Shown piece after piece: positions 48,226-56,650 of a DNA stretch of 64,000 nucleotides (the stretch's first letter is position 1; each line of letters opens with the position of its first letter). Location: the NCBI GenBank assembly GCA_032334055.1, contig JAUOZS010000001.1, positions 2,144,501-2,208,500 on the forward strand, written 5' to 3'. The translations under genes and the position numbers were made by a program. This DNA is from Selenomonadales bacterium 4137-cl (GTDB lineage Bacteria; Bacillota; Negativicutes; Sporomusales; UBA7701). The notes under the pieces were generated by a model. That model was not told the DNA's origin. It worked only from the letters and a program-made list of their open reading frames with translations, and searched no databases.

Positions 48226-50121
48226 CTAACCCTTAAAATAGGGATCGGTATGAACGACGCCCACTTCCTTGCCTTCAGCATCGTAGAGGTGGGTGGCGCA
48301 GGCAAGGCAGGGGTCGAAGGAGTGGATGGTCTTGAGGATCTCGAGCGGTTTGTCGGCCACCTTGACCTTGGTGTCGATCATGCTGGCCTCGTAGGCCCCG
48401 TAGCCGGCCTTGCTGTCGCGAGGACAGGCGTTCCAGGTGCTGGGGACGATGGCCTGGTAGTTGTCGATCTTGCCGTCCTTGATGACGACCCAGTGCCCGA
48501 GCGCGCCGCGGGGCGCCTCGTGCAGGCCGACACCTTTGGCGGTCTTGGCCCAACTGGACGGTTCCCATTTGACGGTGTTGGCCACGGCGGTGTCGCCGGA
48601 GCGGATGTTCTTGACCAGTTTATCGAAGTAGTATTTGTTGATGTAGGCGTTGAGCTGGGCCTCCAACCCGCGGATAGCGGTGCGGCCGACCATGGTGGGC
48701 ATCCACACTTCCGGCGGCAGGCCGAGAACCTTGGAAACGGCATCGATCTGGTCGACGGCCATCTTCTCCGCCCAGGTCGGCTTGATGACGCCCTTCTTGA
48801 CCTTGGTGTAGATGACGATATAGCGGGCCAGCGGGCCGACCTCAGCCATCTTGCCTTTCCATTTCGGGGTCTTGAGCCACGAATACTTGCCGGACTCGTC
48901 GAGGTACTTCCACTCCGTCTTGCTGCCTTCCTTGGGGCCGGTAAAGTTCTGGGCGGTGACGCCGTCCCAGGGATGGAGGTCCTTGCCGGCCTGCGGGTAG
49001 GTGTACCAGGAGTGTTCGACACCCTCGGCGAGGATCGCCGGATCGGCGTAATCCTTGCCGGCCAGTTCATGGTAAACCGCAGCCTCCAGGCCTTTGCCGA
49101 AGTTCTCGACAACGCCGTTGCAGCGGAAGAGCAGCTTCTTGTGATAATCGCCGTTGGCGATGCCGGTGTAGGGCTCGTCGGGGAAGTCGCCGTAACCCAG
49201 CACCCGCTCCTTCGCCAGGCCGCCGCCGTCCACGTAGCCTTTCTGGACATACATGTGGCCGATCGCCAGGAGGTCGGGCAGATAGAAATAGTTCACGAGG
49301 TTGATAGCCAGCATGATCGATTGGTCGACGACGGCCAGCCGCTCGCTGTTGACCGGGGCGTTCATGTCGTTCATCGAAATCGAACAGGGCATGCCGCCTA
49401 CGATGTAGTGCGGGTGGGGGTTCTTGCCGCCGAAAACGACGTGGGAACCGACCAGTTCGCGCTGCCGGTCGAGCATGTTGAGGTAGTGGCCGACCGCCAT
49501 GAGGTGGACTTCCGGGGGCAGCAGCTGATAGTCGGGGTGGTCCCACCAATGGGCGGCGAAAATGCCGAGCTGGCCGCTTTCGACGATCTGCTTGACCTTG
49601 CCCTGGACAGCCTTATAGTAGGCAGTCGTCGCCTTGGGGAAGTCCTTCGGATAGGCGTCGAAATTAAAGTCCATCGGCCCGCTGAGCGGCAGGGCATACT
49701 TCTCGAGCACCACGTTCTGTAGCGCGGCGGTGGCGGCCGGATCGGCCTTGAGGGCCTCAACCGGGCTGACCCAGTCGAGGGCGTGCAGGTGATAGAAATG
49801 AACCAGATGGTCCTGGGCAGTCTGGGTGGCGTTCATGATGTTGCGCATATAGTTGGCATTCTTGGGGATTTCGATACCCAGGGCATCCTCGACGGAACGC
49901 AGCGAGGCCAGCGCGTGCACGGTAGTGCAGACGCCGCAGATGCGCTGCACGAACGCCCAGGCGTCGCGCGGATCGCGATCCTTGAGGATGAGTTCTATGC
50001 CGCGCCAGGCGGTGCCGCTCGACAGGGCGTCCTGCACCTTGCCGGTTGCTTCGTCTATTTTCAGCTCGACCCGCAGGTGGCCTTCGATGCGGGTAATAGG
50101 ATCAACTACGATTCGCTTCAT
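48226..50121 (-). CDS. hyaB: Ni-Fe hydrogenase large subunit
   Basis: 631 residues. N-terminal Ni ligands in 'VQRICGVCTTVHALASL' (Cys62, Cys65) and C-terminal ligands in 'FDPCLACATH' (Cys605, Cys608) complete the active-site set, so all four Cys are present and none is Sec. The 19 residues after His611 are the tail removed by HyaD. Length and motifs fit the membrane-bound, group 1 uptake class. Its ATG overlaps the stop of the small subunit gene. Confidence 0.96.
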   Translation of the reverse strand: MKRIVVDPITRIEGHLRVELKIDEATGKVQDALSSGTAWRGIELILKDRDPRDAWAFVQRICGVCTTVHALASLRSVEDALGIEIPKNANYMRNIMNATQTAQDHLVHFYHLHALDWVSPVEALKADPAATAALQNVVLEKYALPLSGPMDFNFDAYPKDFPKATTAYYKAVQGKVKQIVESGQLGIFAAHWWDHPDYQLLPPEVHLMAVGHYLNMLDRQRELVGSHVVFGGKNPHPHYIVGGMPCSISMNDMNAPVNSERLAVVDQSIMLAINLVNYFYLPDLLAIGHMYVQKGYVDGGGLAKERVLGYGDFPDEPYTGIANGDYHKKLLFRCNGVVENFGKGLEAAVYHELAGKDYADPAILAEGVEHSWYTYPQAGKDLHPWDGVTAQNFTGPKEGSKTEWKYLDESGKYSWLKTPKWKGKMAEVGPLARYIVIYTKVKKGVIKPTWAEKMAVDQIDAVSKVLGLPPEVWMPTMVGRTAIRGLEAQLNAYINKYYFDKLVKNIRSGDTAVANTVKWEPSSWAKTAKGVGLHEAPRGALGHWVVIKDGKIDNYQAIVPSTWNACPRDSKAGYGAYEASMIDTKVKVADKPLEILKTIHSFDPCLACATHLYDAEGKEVGVVHTDPYFKG

Positions 50122-51218
50122 GCCTCAGGCCCCCTCACGTCAGTATCTTGCTGTTTGGCCTGCTTGCTCTTCTGCATGGCCGACAGCGCTCCATGGGCGA
50201 CAACCCCTACCACGGCCGCGCCGGCGGCTACCATGCCCACCTTATCGGCGTCGGCGATCGTGCCGGGCACCGGTATGTTGGGCAGCCGCTCGTAGAACGG
50301 ACCGTTGTCCCAGAAATTATTGCTGGCGCAACCGAAACAAGGCGCTCCCGACTGGATGGGATAAGACAGGCCGTTCCACCAGCGCATGTTGCCGCAGGAG
50401 TTGTAAGCCACCGGACCCCGGCAGCCCACCTTGTACAGACACCAGCCGGCCTTGGCCCCGGCGTCGTCGAACTTTTCGACGAACATTCCCGAGTCGAAGA
50501 ACGGACGGCGGTAGCAGGTATCGTGGATACGGTTTCCGTAGAACTGCTTGGGCCGGCCCTGCGCGTCGAGGGGCGGAAGCTGGCCGAAGAGTGCGAAATG
50601 CATAACGACGGCGGTCATTACCTCGGGGATGGGCGGACAGCCCGGCACCTTGACGATCGGTTTGCCGGTGATGACGTCGCTCACCGCGACCGATTTCGTC
50701 GGGTTGGGCTTGGCGGCCTGAACGCCGCCCCACGCGGCGCACGAGCCGTACTCGATGATCGCCGCGGCTCCGGCGGCCGCTTCCTTTAGCGCCGTCAGGA
50801 AAGTGCGTCCGCCCGCCATGCAGTGAATGCCATTGTCCGCGAGCGGCACGCCGCCTTCGACGGCCAGGATGTACTGCCCAGCGTACTTCTTCATCACATC
50901 CTTGAGGTGATGCTCGAACGCTTCGCCGGCAGCTGCCGACAGGGTATCGCTGTACTCGAGGGAAATCATGTTGAGGACAACATCGGACGCCAGCGGCGAC
51001 TGGGACCGGATGAAGGACTCGTCGCAGCCCGTGCATTCGTGGCCGTGCAACCAAATAACAGGCGGCAGCGTCTTCTTCTCGGCTGCGGCCACCACCTCGG
51101 GCAGCATGGACGGCGCCAGGCCGAGCATACCGGTGACAACCGCGCACGTCTTCAGGAAAGACCGCCGGCTCACGCCCCGTTTCTGGAATAACGCCCACAT
51201 TGAATCGTTATTTTCCAT
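50118..51218 (-). CDS. hyaA: Ni-Fe hydrogenase small subunit with Tat signal
   Basis: 366 residues from ATG 51218 (AGGGGAGGGG upstream). A twin-arginine signal 'GVSRRSFLKTCAVVTGMLGL' is followed by the proximal cluster motif 'WLHGHECTGCDESFIRS', further Cys groups for the medial and distal clusters ('HDTCYRR', 'PCFGCAS') and a C-terminal membrane anchor ('GMVAAGAAVVGVVAHGALSA'). The folded heterodimer is exported by Tat and works on the outer face of the membrane. It is the first gene of the operon; the roughly 240 bases upstream contain no other gene. Confidence 0.95.
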   Translation of the reverse strand: MENNDSMWALFQKRGVSRRSFLKTCAVVTGMLGLAPSMLPEVVAAAEKKTLPPVIWLHGHECTGCDESFIRSQSPLASDVVLNMISLEYSDTLSAAAGEAFEHHLKDVMKKYAGQYILAVEGGVPLADNGIHCMAGGRTFLTALKEAAAGAAAIIEYGSCAAWGGVQAAKPNPTKSVAVSDVITGKPIVKVPGCPPIPEVMTAVVMHFALFGQLPPLDAQGRPKQFYGNRIHDTCYRRPFFDSGMFVEKFDDAGAKAGWCLYKVGCRGPVAYNSCGNMRWWNGLSYPIQSGAPCFGCASNNFWDNGPFYERLPNIPVPGTIADADKVGMVAAGAAVVGVVAHGALSAMQKSKQAKQQDTDVRGPEA

Positions 51219-51455
51219 ATACACCCCTCCCCTAAAATAAGGTTTCTCTTGTCGGTATTCCCGCAAGGCGCCCCCCGCCAGAACGGCGCCAAAGAGAAAA
51301 AAGCAGGAATTTTCATTCTCATATCAATCGTACCAAAGAAATGGCCTGGCTTCAACGCGGCAATAAGTTATAGTGATATAGGTGTTGTTTATCCCCTGGG
51401 GGAGGGGGGATATAAGTAAAAATTAATGACAGGGTTGGGTCCTGTCATCAGGCGG

Positions 51456-52439
51456 CTACCGGCCGCAGGCACACCAAGGCTCCTCAGCCAGGTAATCGCC
51501 GTCGGAATAATAATAAGCCCTGGCGCGGCAGCCGCCGCAGATATCGCCGTAGCCGCACCGGGCGCAGCCGCCTTTGAGGGGCTGGTGGCGCAGCTCGTGG
51601 AAGAGGGCGCTGTCCCGCCAGATGGCGTCGAAGGGCGCCTCGCGCACGTTGCCGGCTTTTAGCGGCAGATAGGGGCAAGGATGCACGTCGCCGTTAGGGA
51701 GGATAACGCAGTAGGAGGTGCCGGCAAGGCAGCCCTTGGTGAACCTCATCGGGATGCCCTTCTGCCTGGCGATGCGCATGAACTGCGGCGCGCAGGTGGG
51801 CTTCAATTCGATGGGCACCTCGGCCTGCTTGGCGAGGATCTTCTCCAGGAGGGCTTCGTACTGCTGTGTTTTGAGGGTGGTATCCTCGATATCCTTCCCC
51901 CGGCCGGTGGGCACGAGGAAAAAAATATGATGGGCCACCGCCCCCAGCTCCACCGCCAGGTCGGTTATCGCCGTCACCTCGTCCTCGTTCCAGTTCATGA
52001 CAGTGGTATGGAGCTGAAACGGCAGGCCGGCTTCGCGGCAGGCGGCGATGCCTTTCATCGTCTCCTCCCACGCCCCTTCGTACCCGCGGAACCAGTCATG
52101 CTTCTCGCGGTCGCGGCTGTCGAGGCTTATGCCGGCGCAGGCCGCACCCGCTTCCTTGAGACCGGCGGCCGTTTCCGGGGTTATCAGGATGCCGTTGGTG
52201 CCGAGCACCGGCCTGAGGCCCAGTTTCCTGGCGTGGGCGATAAGCTCGCGGATGTCGGGCCGCATAAGCGGCTCGCCGCCGCTGAAAACCATGATCTTGA
52301 AACCGGCGCGGGCAATCTCGTCAAGCAGCTTCTTGCCCTCGGCCGTCGTCAGTTCGCCGGTTTCGGCGGCGCCGGCGTCGCGGTAGCAGTGCACGCAACT
52401 GAGGTTGCAGGCCCGGGTCGTATTCCAGGAAATTATCAT
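51456..52439 (-). CDS. ahbD: Radical SAM/SPASM protein, AhbD/NirJ2-like
   Basis: 327 residues from ATG 52439, whose AAGGAG site lies in the end of the upstream gene. 'MIISWNTTRACNLSCVHCYR' (Cys11, 15, 18), 'FKIMVFSGGEPLMRPDIREL' and the C-terminal SPASM cluster ('GDVHPCPYLPL', 'CARCGYGDICGGCRARAYYY') match NirJ2/AhbD proteins. AhbD oxidatively decarboxylates Fe-coproporphyrin III to haem in the siroheme-dependent route. Assignment within this subfamily is by recall, not by alignment. Confidence 0.82.
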   Translation of the reverse strand: MIISWNTTRACNLSCVHCYRDAGAAETGELTTAEGKKLLDEIARAGFKIMVFSGGEPLMRPDIRELIAHARKLGLRPVLGTNGILITPETAAGLKEAGAACAGISLDSRDREKHDWFRGYEGAWEETMKGIAACREAGLPFQLHTTVMNWNEDEVTAITDLAVELGAVAHHIFFLVPTGRGKDIEDTTLKTQQYEALLEKILAKQAEVPIELKPTCAPQFMRIARQKGIPMRFTKGCLAGTSYCVILPNGDVHPCPYLPLKAGNVREAPFDAIWRDSALFHELRHQPLKGGCARCGYGDICGGCRARAYYYSDGDYLAEEPWCACGR

Positions 52440-52446
52440 CGCGGGC

Positions 52447-53619
52447 TTACTCCTTCCAGTCAGCCAAATAGCAGGCCGGGTCCTCACCCCACAGGTTGCC
52501 GGTGGCTGCCTCGGCCCGGATGCGGCAGCCGCCGCACAGGCTCTTATAACGGCACTCGCCGCAGCGGCCCTCGAGATGGTCGGCCTTGTCGCGAAGCTTG
52601 AGCAGGAACTCGTCGCGGTTTTTCCGCCATATCTCGCTGAACGGTTTTTCGCGGACATTGCCGAGGGTGACGTGGCCCCAAAACTGGCAGGCATGCACAT
52701 CGCCGCGCGGGTCGACGTTGGCCATCTTCTCGCCGGCCGAGCAGCCGCCGTGCATGGCGAGCAGCTTTTTTATCTCCTCCACCCTTTCCGGCTGGGTGCG
52801 TTCGATATGCTGGAGAATATAGATGCCGTCGGCGTGATTGTCGGTGGTGAGGATCTCCACCTCCACCCCCCGGCGGTGAAAATCGAGCGTTTTCTCGATC
52901 AGCAGGTCGATCGTCTGCCGCTTTTCCTCGGCGGTGGTGTCGAGGTCGGCTATCCCTTTGCCGCGGCCGGCGTAAACGAGGTGGTACATACAAAAACGGG
53001 CGATCTTCTCCCGCTCCACCAGATCGAGAATCTCCGGCAATGTATGGCGGTTAAGCTTGTTGACGGTGAAGCGCACGCCGGTCTTGTTGCCGGCGGCCAG
53101 CGAATTCCTGATGCCCTGCAGCGTTTCGGCGAAACAGCCCTTGCGGCCGCGAAAATAATCGTGCACCTCTTCGTTGCCGTCAATGCTGATGCCGACGTAC
53201 TGGAAGCCGGTCTCCTTGATCCGGCGGGCCGCCTCGGGAGTGATGAGAGTGCCGTTGGTCGAGATGACGGGGCGGATGCCCTTGGCCACGGCGTACGCGC
53301 CCAGTTCGAACAAGTCTTCGCGGATGAGCGGCTCGCCGCCGGAAAAGAGCAGCACCGGCACCTTCATGGCCGCCAGATCGTCGATGAAAACCTTTGCTTC
53401 GGCGGTGGTAAGCTCGCCCTTGTAAGCCCTGTCTTCGGCCTCGATATAGCAATGGCGGCAGCTGAGGTTGCAACGGTTGGTCATATTCCAGACAACGATG
53501 GGGGTGGCGTCGGACGAAAACTGCAGCATGTGGGGCGGCAAATCGCGGGAGCTGCGGCCGTATTTGACGATGTCGGAGATGGTGGCGGTGCCGCAGAGGA
53601 GTTTGGTGCATCCTATCAT
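52447..53619 (-). CDS. ahbC: Radical SAM/SPASM protein, AhbC/NirJ1-like
   Basis: 390 residues from ATG 53619, overlapping the ferredoxin-like gene in ATGA. The start 'MIGCTKLLCGTATISDIVKY', the cluster 'RCNLSCRHCYIEAEDRAY' (Cys50, 54, 57), 'VPVLLFSGGEPLIREDLFEL' and SPASM ('HACQFWGHVTLGN', 'CGECRYKSLCGGCR') fit NirJ1. AhbC removes acetate groups from didecarboxysiroheme. With the next gene it would give the last two steps of the alternative haem pathway; ahbA/B are not in the window. Confidence 0.82.
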   Translation of the reverse strand: MIGCTKLLCGTATISDIVKYGRSSRDLPPHMLQFSSDATPIVVWNMTNRCNLSCRHCYIEAEDRAYKGELTTAEAKVFIDDLAAMKVPVLLFSGGEPLIREDLFELGAYAVAKGIRPVISTNGTLITPEAARRIKETGFQYVGISIDGNEEVHDYFRGRKGCFAETLQGIRNSLAAGNKTGVRFTVNKLNRHTLPEILDLVEREKIARFCMYHLVYAGRGKGIADLDTTAEEKRQTIDLLIEKTLDFHRRGVEVEILTTDNHADGIYILQHIERTQPERVEEIKKLLAMHGGCSAGEKMANVDPRGDVHACQFWGHVTLGNVREKPFSEIWRKNRDEFLLKLRDKADHLEGRCGECRYKSLCGGCRIRAEAATGNLWGEDPACYLADWKE

Positions 53620-54635
53620 TCGGGTGTTTCCTCCGTGTTTTGCGGTAATATACTTCGGCTGGTGCTTTTCAGCAGGCATTCGATGCAGACTGGCTGATTG
53701 CCGACCGGCTGGTAAACCTGGCCGCAGCCCTCGCAGCGGGGCAGGTCTCGTCTGGCGACGTGGTACCGTTCCGGGCGCCCGGGAGCGGCCACCGTCAGCG
53801 CGCCCTGCGGGCAATGGGCGGCACAGAGGCCGCAATTCGTGCAGCGCCCCGGCTGGTGGTAAAAATTGAGAGCGGTGCCGTGGTCTTCGACGGTAAGGGC
53901 CTTGTTGGGGCAGATCCTTACGCACAGGCCGCAGGCCAGACAGGCTTCGCCGATGGTCACGGCGGCGTAAAAGGGCGACGGCGTTTCGCCGGCGAAGGCG
54001 CCGGCGTGACGGAAGAACCAGTCCTGACGCGGCAGGCGTTCGCCGCCGGCCGTCCCTGCGGCCACCACCTCGCGGACGGTGTCGACCGTCGCCCCAAGCA
54101 GAGCGGTGAAAAACGCCCGACGCGAGATGGGCCGTTCCTTAACCGCCTGGCGCGCGGCGGCCTCGCCCCGCAGGATGGCGGGCTTGCCGGCCTCCAGCAG
54201 CAGGCGGTTGACTTCGGCGAGGGTTGCCTCCAGATGGGCCGCCACCTCCGGCCGGCAGGCCGCGCAGGCGGTGTCGTCCACAGCGACCTCGCGTACGCCC
54301 CCCCGGCCGCTGCCGAACATCGCCAGCAGCAGCCGGCCGTCGACAAAGCCCAGGCACGGCCAGGGGCTGTCTTCCCGCCGTCGCCGGCAGGCAAACACCA
54401 GCGGCGCGGCTGGATCGTCCAACACTTTATCCAGCGGGGCGCGGGGAAAACTTTCCCCTGTAACGGCATCGGCAGGACAGGCTGCCAGACACAGCCCGCA
54501 ATCGGTGCAGCGGGCGGCCTCTACAGAAAGGCCGTCGGTGAAGCACCCGTGCGGGCAGGCGGCGGCGCAGCGCCGACACTCGATGCGCTTATAGTTGTCA
54601 TTAAGGCACAGTTGGCGGTCGACGGCGACCGGCAT
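53616..54635 (-). CDS. Multi-cluster 4Fe-4S ferredoxin-like protein
   Basis: 339 residues. Two cluster pairs are seen: 'IECRRCAAACPHGC' and 'RCTDCGLCLAACP' near the N-terminus, and 'ACLACGLCVRICP' and 'RCTNCGLCAAHCPQG' near the C-terminus, followed by a zinc-ribbon-like 'CEGCGQV...CIEC'. Between them is a Cys-poor domain with an internal 'RRAFFTALLGATVDTVREVV' that looks like a Tat-type motif but is not N-terminal. It is coupled to the AhbC gene and may feed electrons to the radical SAM enzymes or to hydrogenase-linked redox; which of these is not shown. Confidence 0.75.
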   Translation of the reverse strand: MPVAVDRQLCLNDNYKRIECRRCAAACPHGCFTDGLSVEAARCTDCGLCLAACPADAVTGESFPRAPLDKVLDDPAAPLVFACRRRREDSPWPCLGFVDGRLLLAMFGSGRGGVREVAVDDTACAACRPEVAAHLEATLAEVNRLLLEAGKPAILRGEAAARQAVKERPISRRAFFTALLGATVDTVREVVAAGTAGGERLPRQDWFFRHAGAFAGETPSPFYAAVTIGEACLACGLCVRICPNKALTVEDHGTALNFYHQPGRCTNCGLCAAHCPQGALTVAAPGRPERYHVARRDLPRCEGCGQVYQPVGNQPVCIECLLKSTSRSILPQNTEETPE

Positions 54636-54757
54636 AGTATTCCTCCTCGCGAGGAAATAGATAAGAAAAGGCGGCTTCCGGTCACGAAAGCAGCCTCGGA
54701 ATGTTGTCCGACCCTGCGGCAGGCCGTGCTTGCCGGGCTTTTATAACAGACGCCTGA

Positions 54758-54964
54758 TCAGGACGTCTTGCCCTGATCCTTGGCCGGGGGGGCTTCCAAA
54801 GCGGTGGCTTTGTGGATTTCTTCCTTCATGCCGTTCGTTTCCTCTTTGAAGCCGCGGATGCTCTTGCCGATCGCCTTGCCGACCTCCGGCAGCTTCGAGG
54901 GTCCGAAGACGACGAGGACGATAACCAGCACCAGTATCAGTTCGGTCATGCCGATGTTGAACAT
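54758..54964 (-). CDS. tatA: Sec-independent protein translocase TatA
   Basis: 68 residues: one N-terminal membrane helix ('[20 protein letters not shown]') followed by the [24 protein letters not shown] amphipathic helix is the TatA/E signature. A GAGGAGGC-type site precedes the ATG. It would assemble the pore for folded exports such as the hydrogenase small subunit. No tatC is adjacent. Confidence 0.92.
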   Translation of the reverse strand: MFNIGMTELILVLVIVLVVFGPSKLPEVGKAIGKSIRGFKEETNGMKEEIHKATALEAPPAKDQGKTS

Positions 54965-55073
54965 AATGAGCCTCCTCTCCGGTATTCACCGTTGTGATAA
55001 ACCCTTCCAGGCTTATCAGGATTGTACAGTTACATTATCGCAAACGGGACGAGTTTAGACAATGAATATTTTC

Positions 55074-56618
55074 TTATGCCGCGATAAAGGGCGCCGCACT
55101 CCGGCTCAGCTCTTTCAGCCTGGTGTCGCCCAGGAAGCGGATTATGCCCGCCTTCCGCACCGCTGCGGCCAATACGTCGCGCAGCTGCAGGAAAGTATTG
55201 GTCTGGTGCGCGGCCGCCTTGATCATTTCGTAGCCGTCGCCGCCGGCGGCAAGGAAATCATTCACAGCCACCCGATAGGTCTTATCGGCTTCCAGCGCCC
55301 GGCCGTCGGCCAGAGTCGCCGCCACCCGCTGGCCGGCGGGCGCCGCGGCGCGGTACTCTACCTCGAGTCCGGAGAACTGGAGCGCCCCGAACCTGGGATT
55401 GGCGATCCCGTACTCAAGGGCGGCCAACACCTGGGCGCCGGTCATTTCGGCCACTTCGAGACAGCCGTCGAAGGGCATCGCCGCGTACAGATCGCCGAGG
55501 GTTACGGGACCCGCCGCCAGCCCGGCGCGCAACCCGCCGCCATTGAAGAAGGCGATATCCGCCCCGGCGGCCTGCCGCAACGCATCTGTCGCCCACTGAC
55601 CCAGCGGCGAAAGCCGGTAGCGGTCGTGAGGCAGGGCGGTTGCGGCTTCTCCGAGCACAATTCCTTTCACCGGCGCGACCTCGCTTTGCGTCGCGGCGAC
55701 GATCGCCGCCACCCGCTTGTCGGGAGCTAAGCCGGGCGGAATATCCTTCACTTCAACCGCCGTCCCGAGCACTTCCCGGCCCGCAGCGCTATAGGCTATA
55801 CGGACCGCGGCCACCGCCCTACCGTTGTAGCAGGCCTGTACGACCGGCACGCCGGCTACCTTGCCGGCCACCCTGAGATGAGAGTGGCCGCTGATAACGG
55901 CCGCCAAGTCGCCGCCCGCCGCCGCGGCCAGGTCGGCCGCCTCGCCGCCGGGCTGTTCGCCCGGATAACTGGCCAGGTGCCCGAGAGCGACGACGATGTC
56001 CGCGCCGCGCGCCTTCAGCTCAGGGACGAGCGCTTTCACCGTCGTTGCCGGGTCGGCAAAAAGATAGTTCTTCACGATTCGGGGATTGGTCGTCACCGCC
56101 GTGTCGGGGGTGGTAAAGCCGACGACGGCGATTTTGACTCCGGCCCGTTCCAGGATGACGTACGGTGGAACCAAACCGGCCCGCCGACCGGTGCTTCTGT
56201 CGACAATATTGGCGGACACCACCGGGAAGGCGGCCTGCGCCATGCGTTGCCTGAGCACGTCCAGTCCCCAGTCGAACTCGTGGTTGCCGATGGTCATCGC
56301 ATCGAAACCAGCCGCGTTCATAAATTCCACCACCGTCTTGCCGAGCAGCAGGTTGGAATCCGGTGTTCCCTGGAACATGTCGCCGGCGCTGAGGATGAGC
56401 GTACCGGCCGGGTTCTTGTCCCGTTCCGCCTTCAGATAGGCGGCCAGTGCAGCCGCGCCGGGGTTTTTGCCGGCGGCGGAGAGGGCGCCGTGAAAATCGT
56501 TGACCGCCAGGATGTCGATCCGGACCACGCCCGGCCGGGACGCCGCGGCCGCGGCGGAGACCGGCAGCGCCAGGGTCAGGATAAGCAGGATAGCCGCCAA
56601 GCGACGTAAAGTGCGCAT
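55074..56618 (-). CDS. Secreted 5'-nucleotidase / UDP-sugar hydrolase family metallophosphatase
   Basis: 514 residues. A signal peptide ('LAAILLILTLALPVSAAAAA') is followed by the metallophosphoesterase domain ('IDILAVNDFHGALSAAGKNP', 'LILSAGDMFQGTPDSN', 'TIGNHEFDWG', 'VISGHSHL') and a C-terminal nucleotidase domain from about 320, with 'FFNGGGLRAGLAAGPVTLGD' and 'YRVAVNDFLAAGGDGYEMI'. It releases phosphate or nucleosides from extracellular nucleotides. Confidence 0.92.
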   Translation of the reverse strand: MRTLRRLAAILLILTLALPVSAAAAASRPGVVRIDILAVNDFHGALSAAGKNPGAAALAAYLKAERDKNPAGTLILSAGDMFQGTPDSNLLLGKTVVEFMNAAGFDAMTIGNHEFDWGLDVLRQRMAQAAFPVVSANIVDRSTGRRAGLVPPYVILERAGVKIAVVGFTTPDTAVTTNPRIVKNYLFADPATTVKALVPELKARGADIVVALGHLASYPGEQPGGEAADLAAAAGGDLAAVISGHSHLRVAGKVAGVPVVQACYNGRAVAAVRIAYSAAGREVLGTAVEVKDIPPGLAPDKRVAAIVAATQSEVAPVKGIVLGEAATALPHDRYRLSPLGQWATDALRQAAGADIAFFNGGGLRAGLAAGPVTLGDLYAAMPFDGCLEVAEMTGAQVLAALEYGIANPRFGALQFSGLEVEYRAAAPAGQRVAATLADGRALEADKTYRVAVNDFLAAGGDGYEMIKAAAHQTNTFLQLRDVLAAAVRKAGIIRFLGDTRLKELSRSAAPFIAA

Positions 56619-56650
56619 TAAGATAACCTCCCAAGTGTTCCCTTCGCCTT

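Noticed and set aside
47461..49722. 753-codon plus-strand open frame opposite the hydrogenase genes
   Set aside because: It is the antisense of hyaC and hyaB, which have complete catalytic motifs; the translated product has no recognisable domain.
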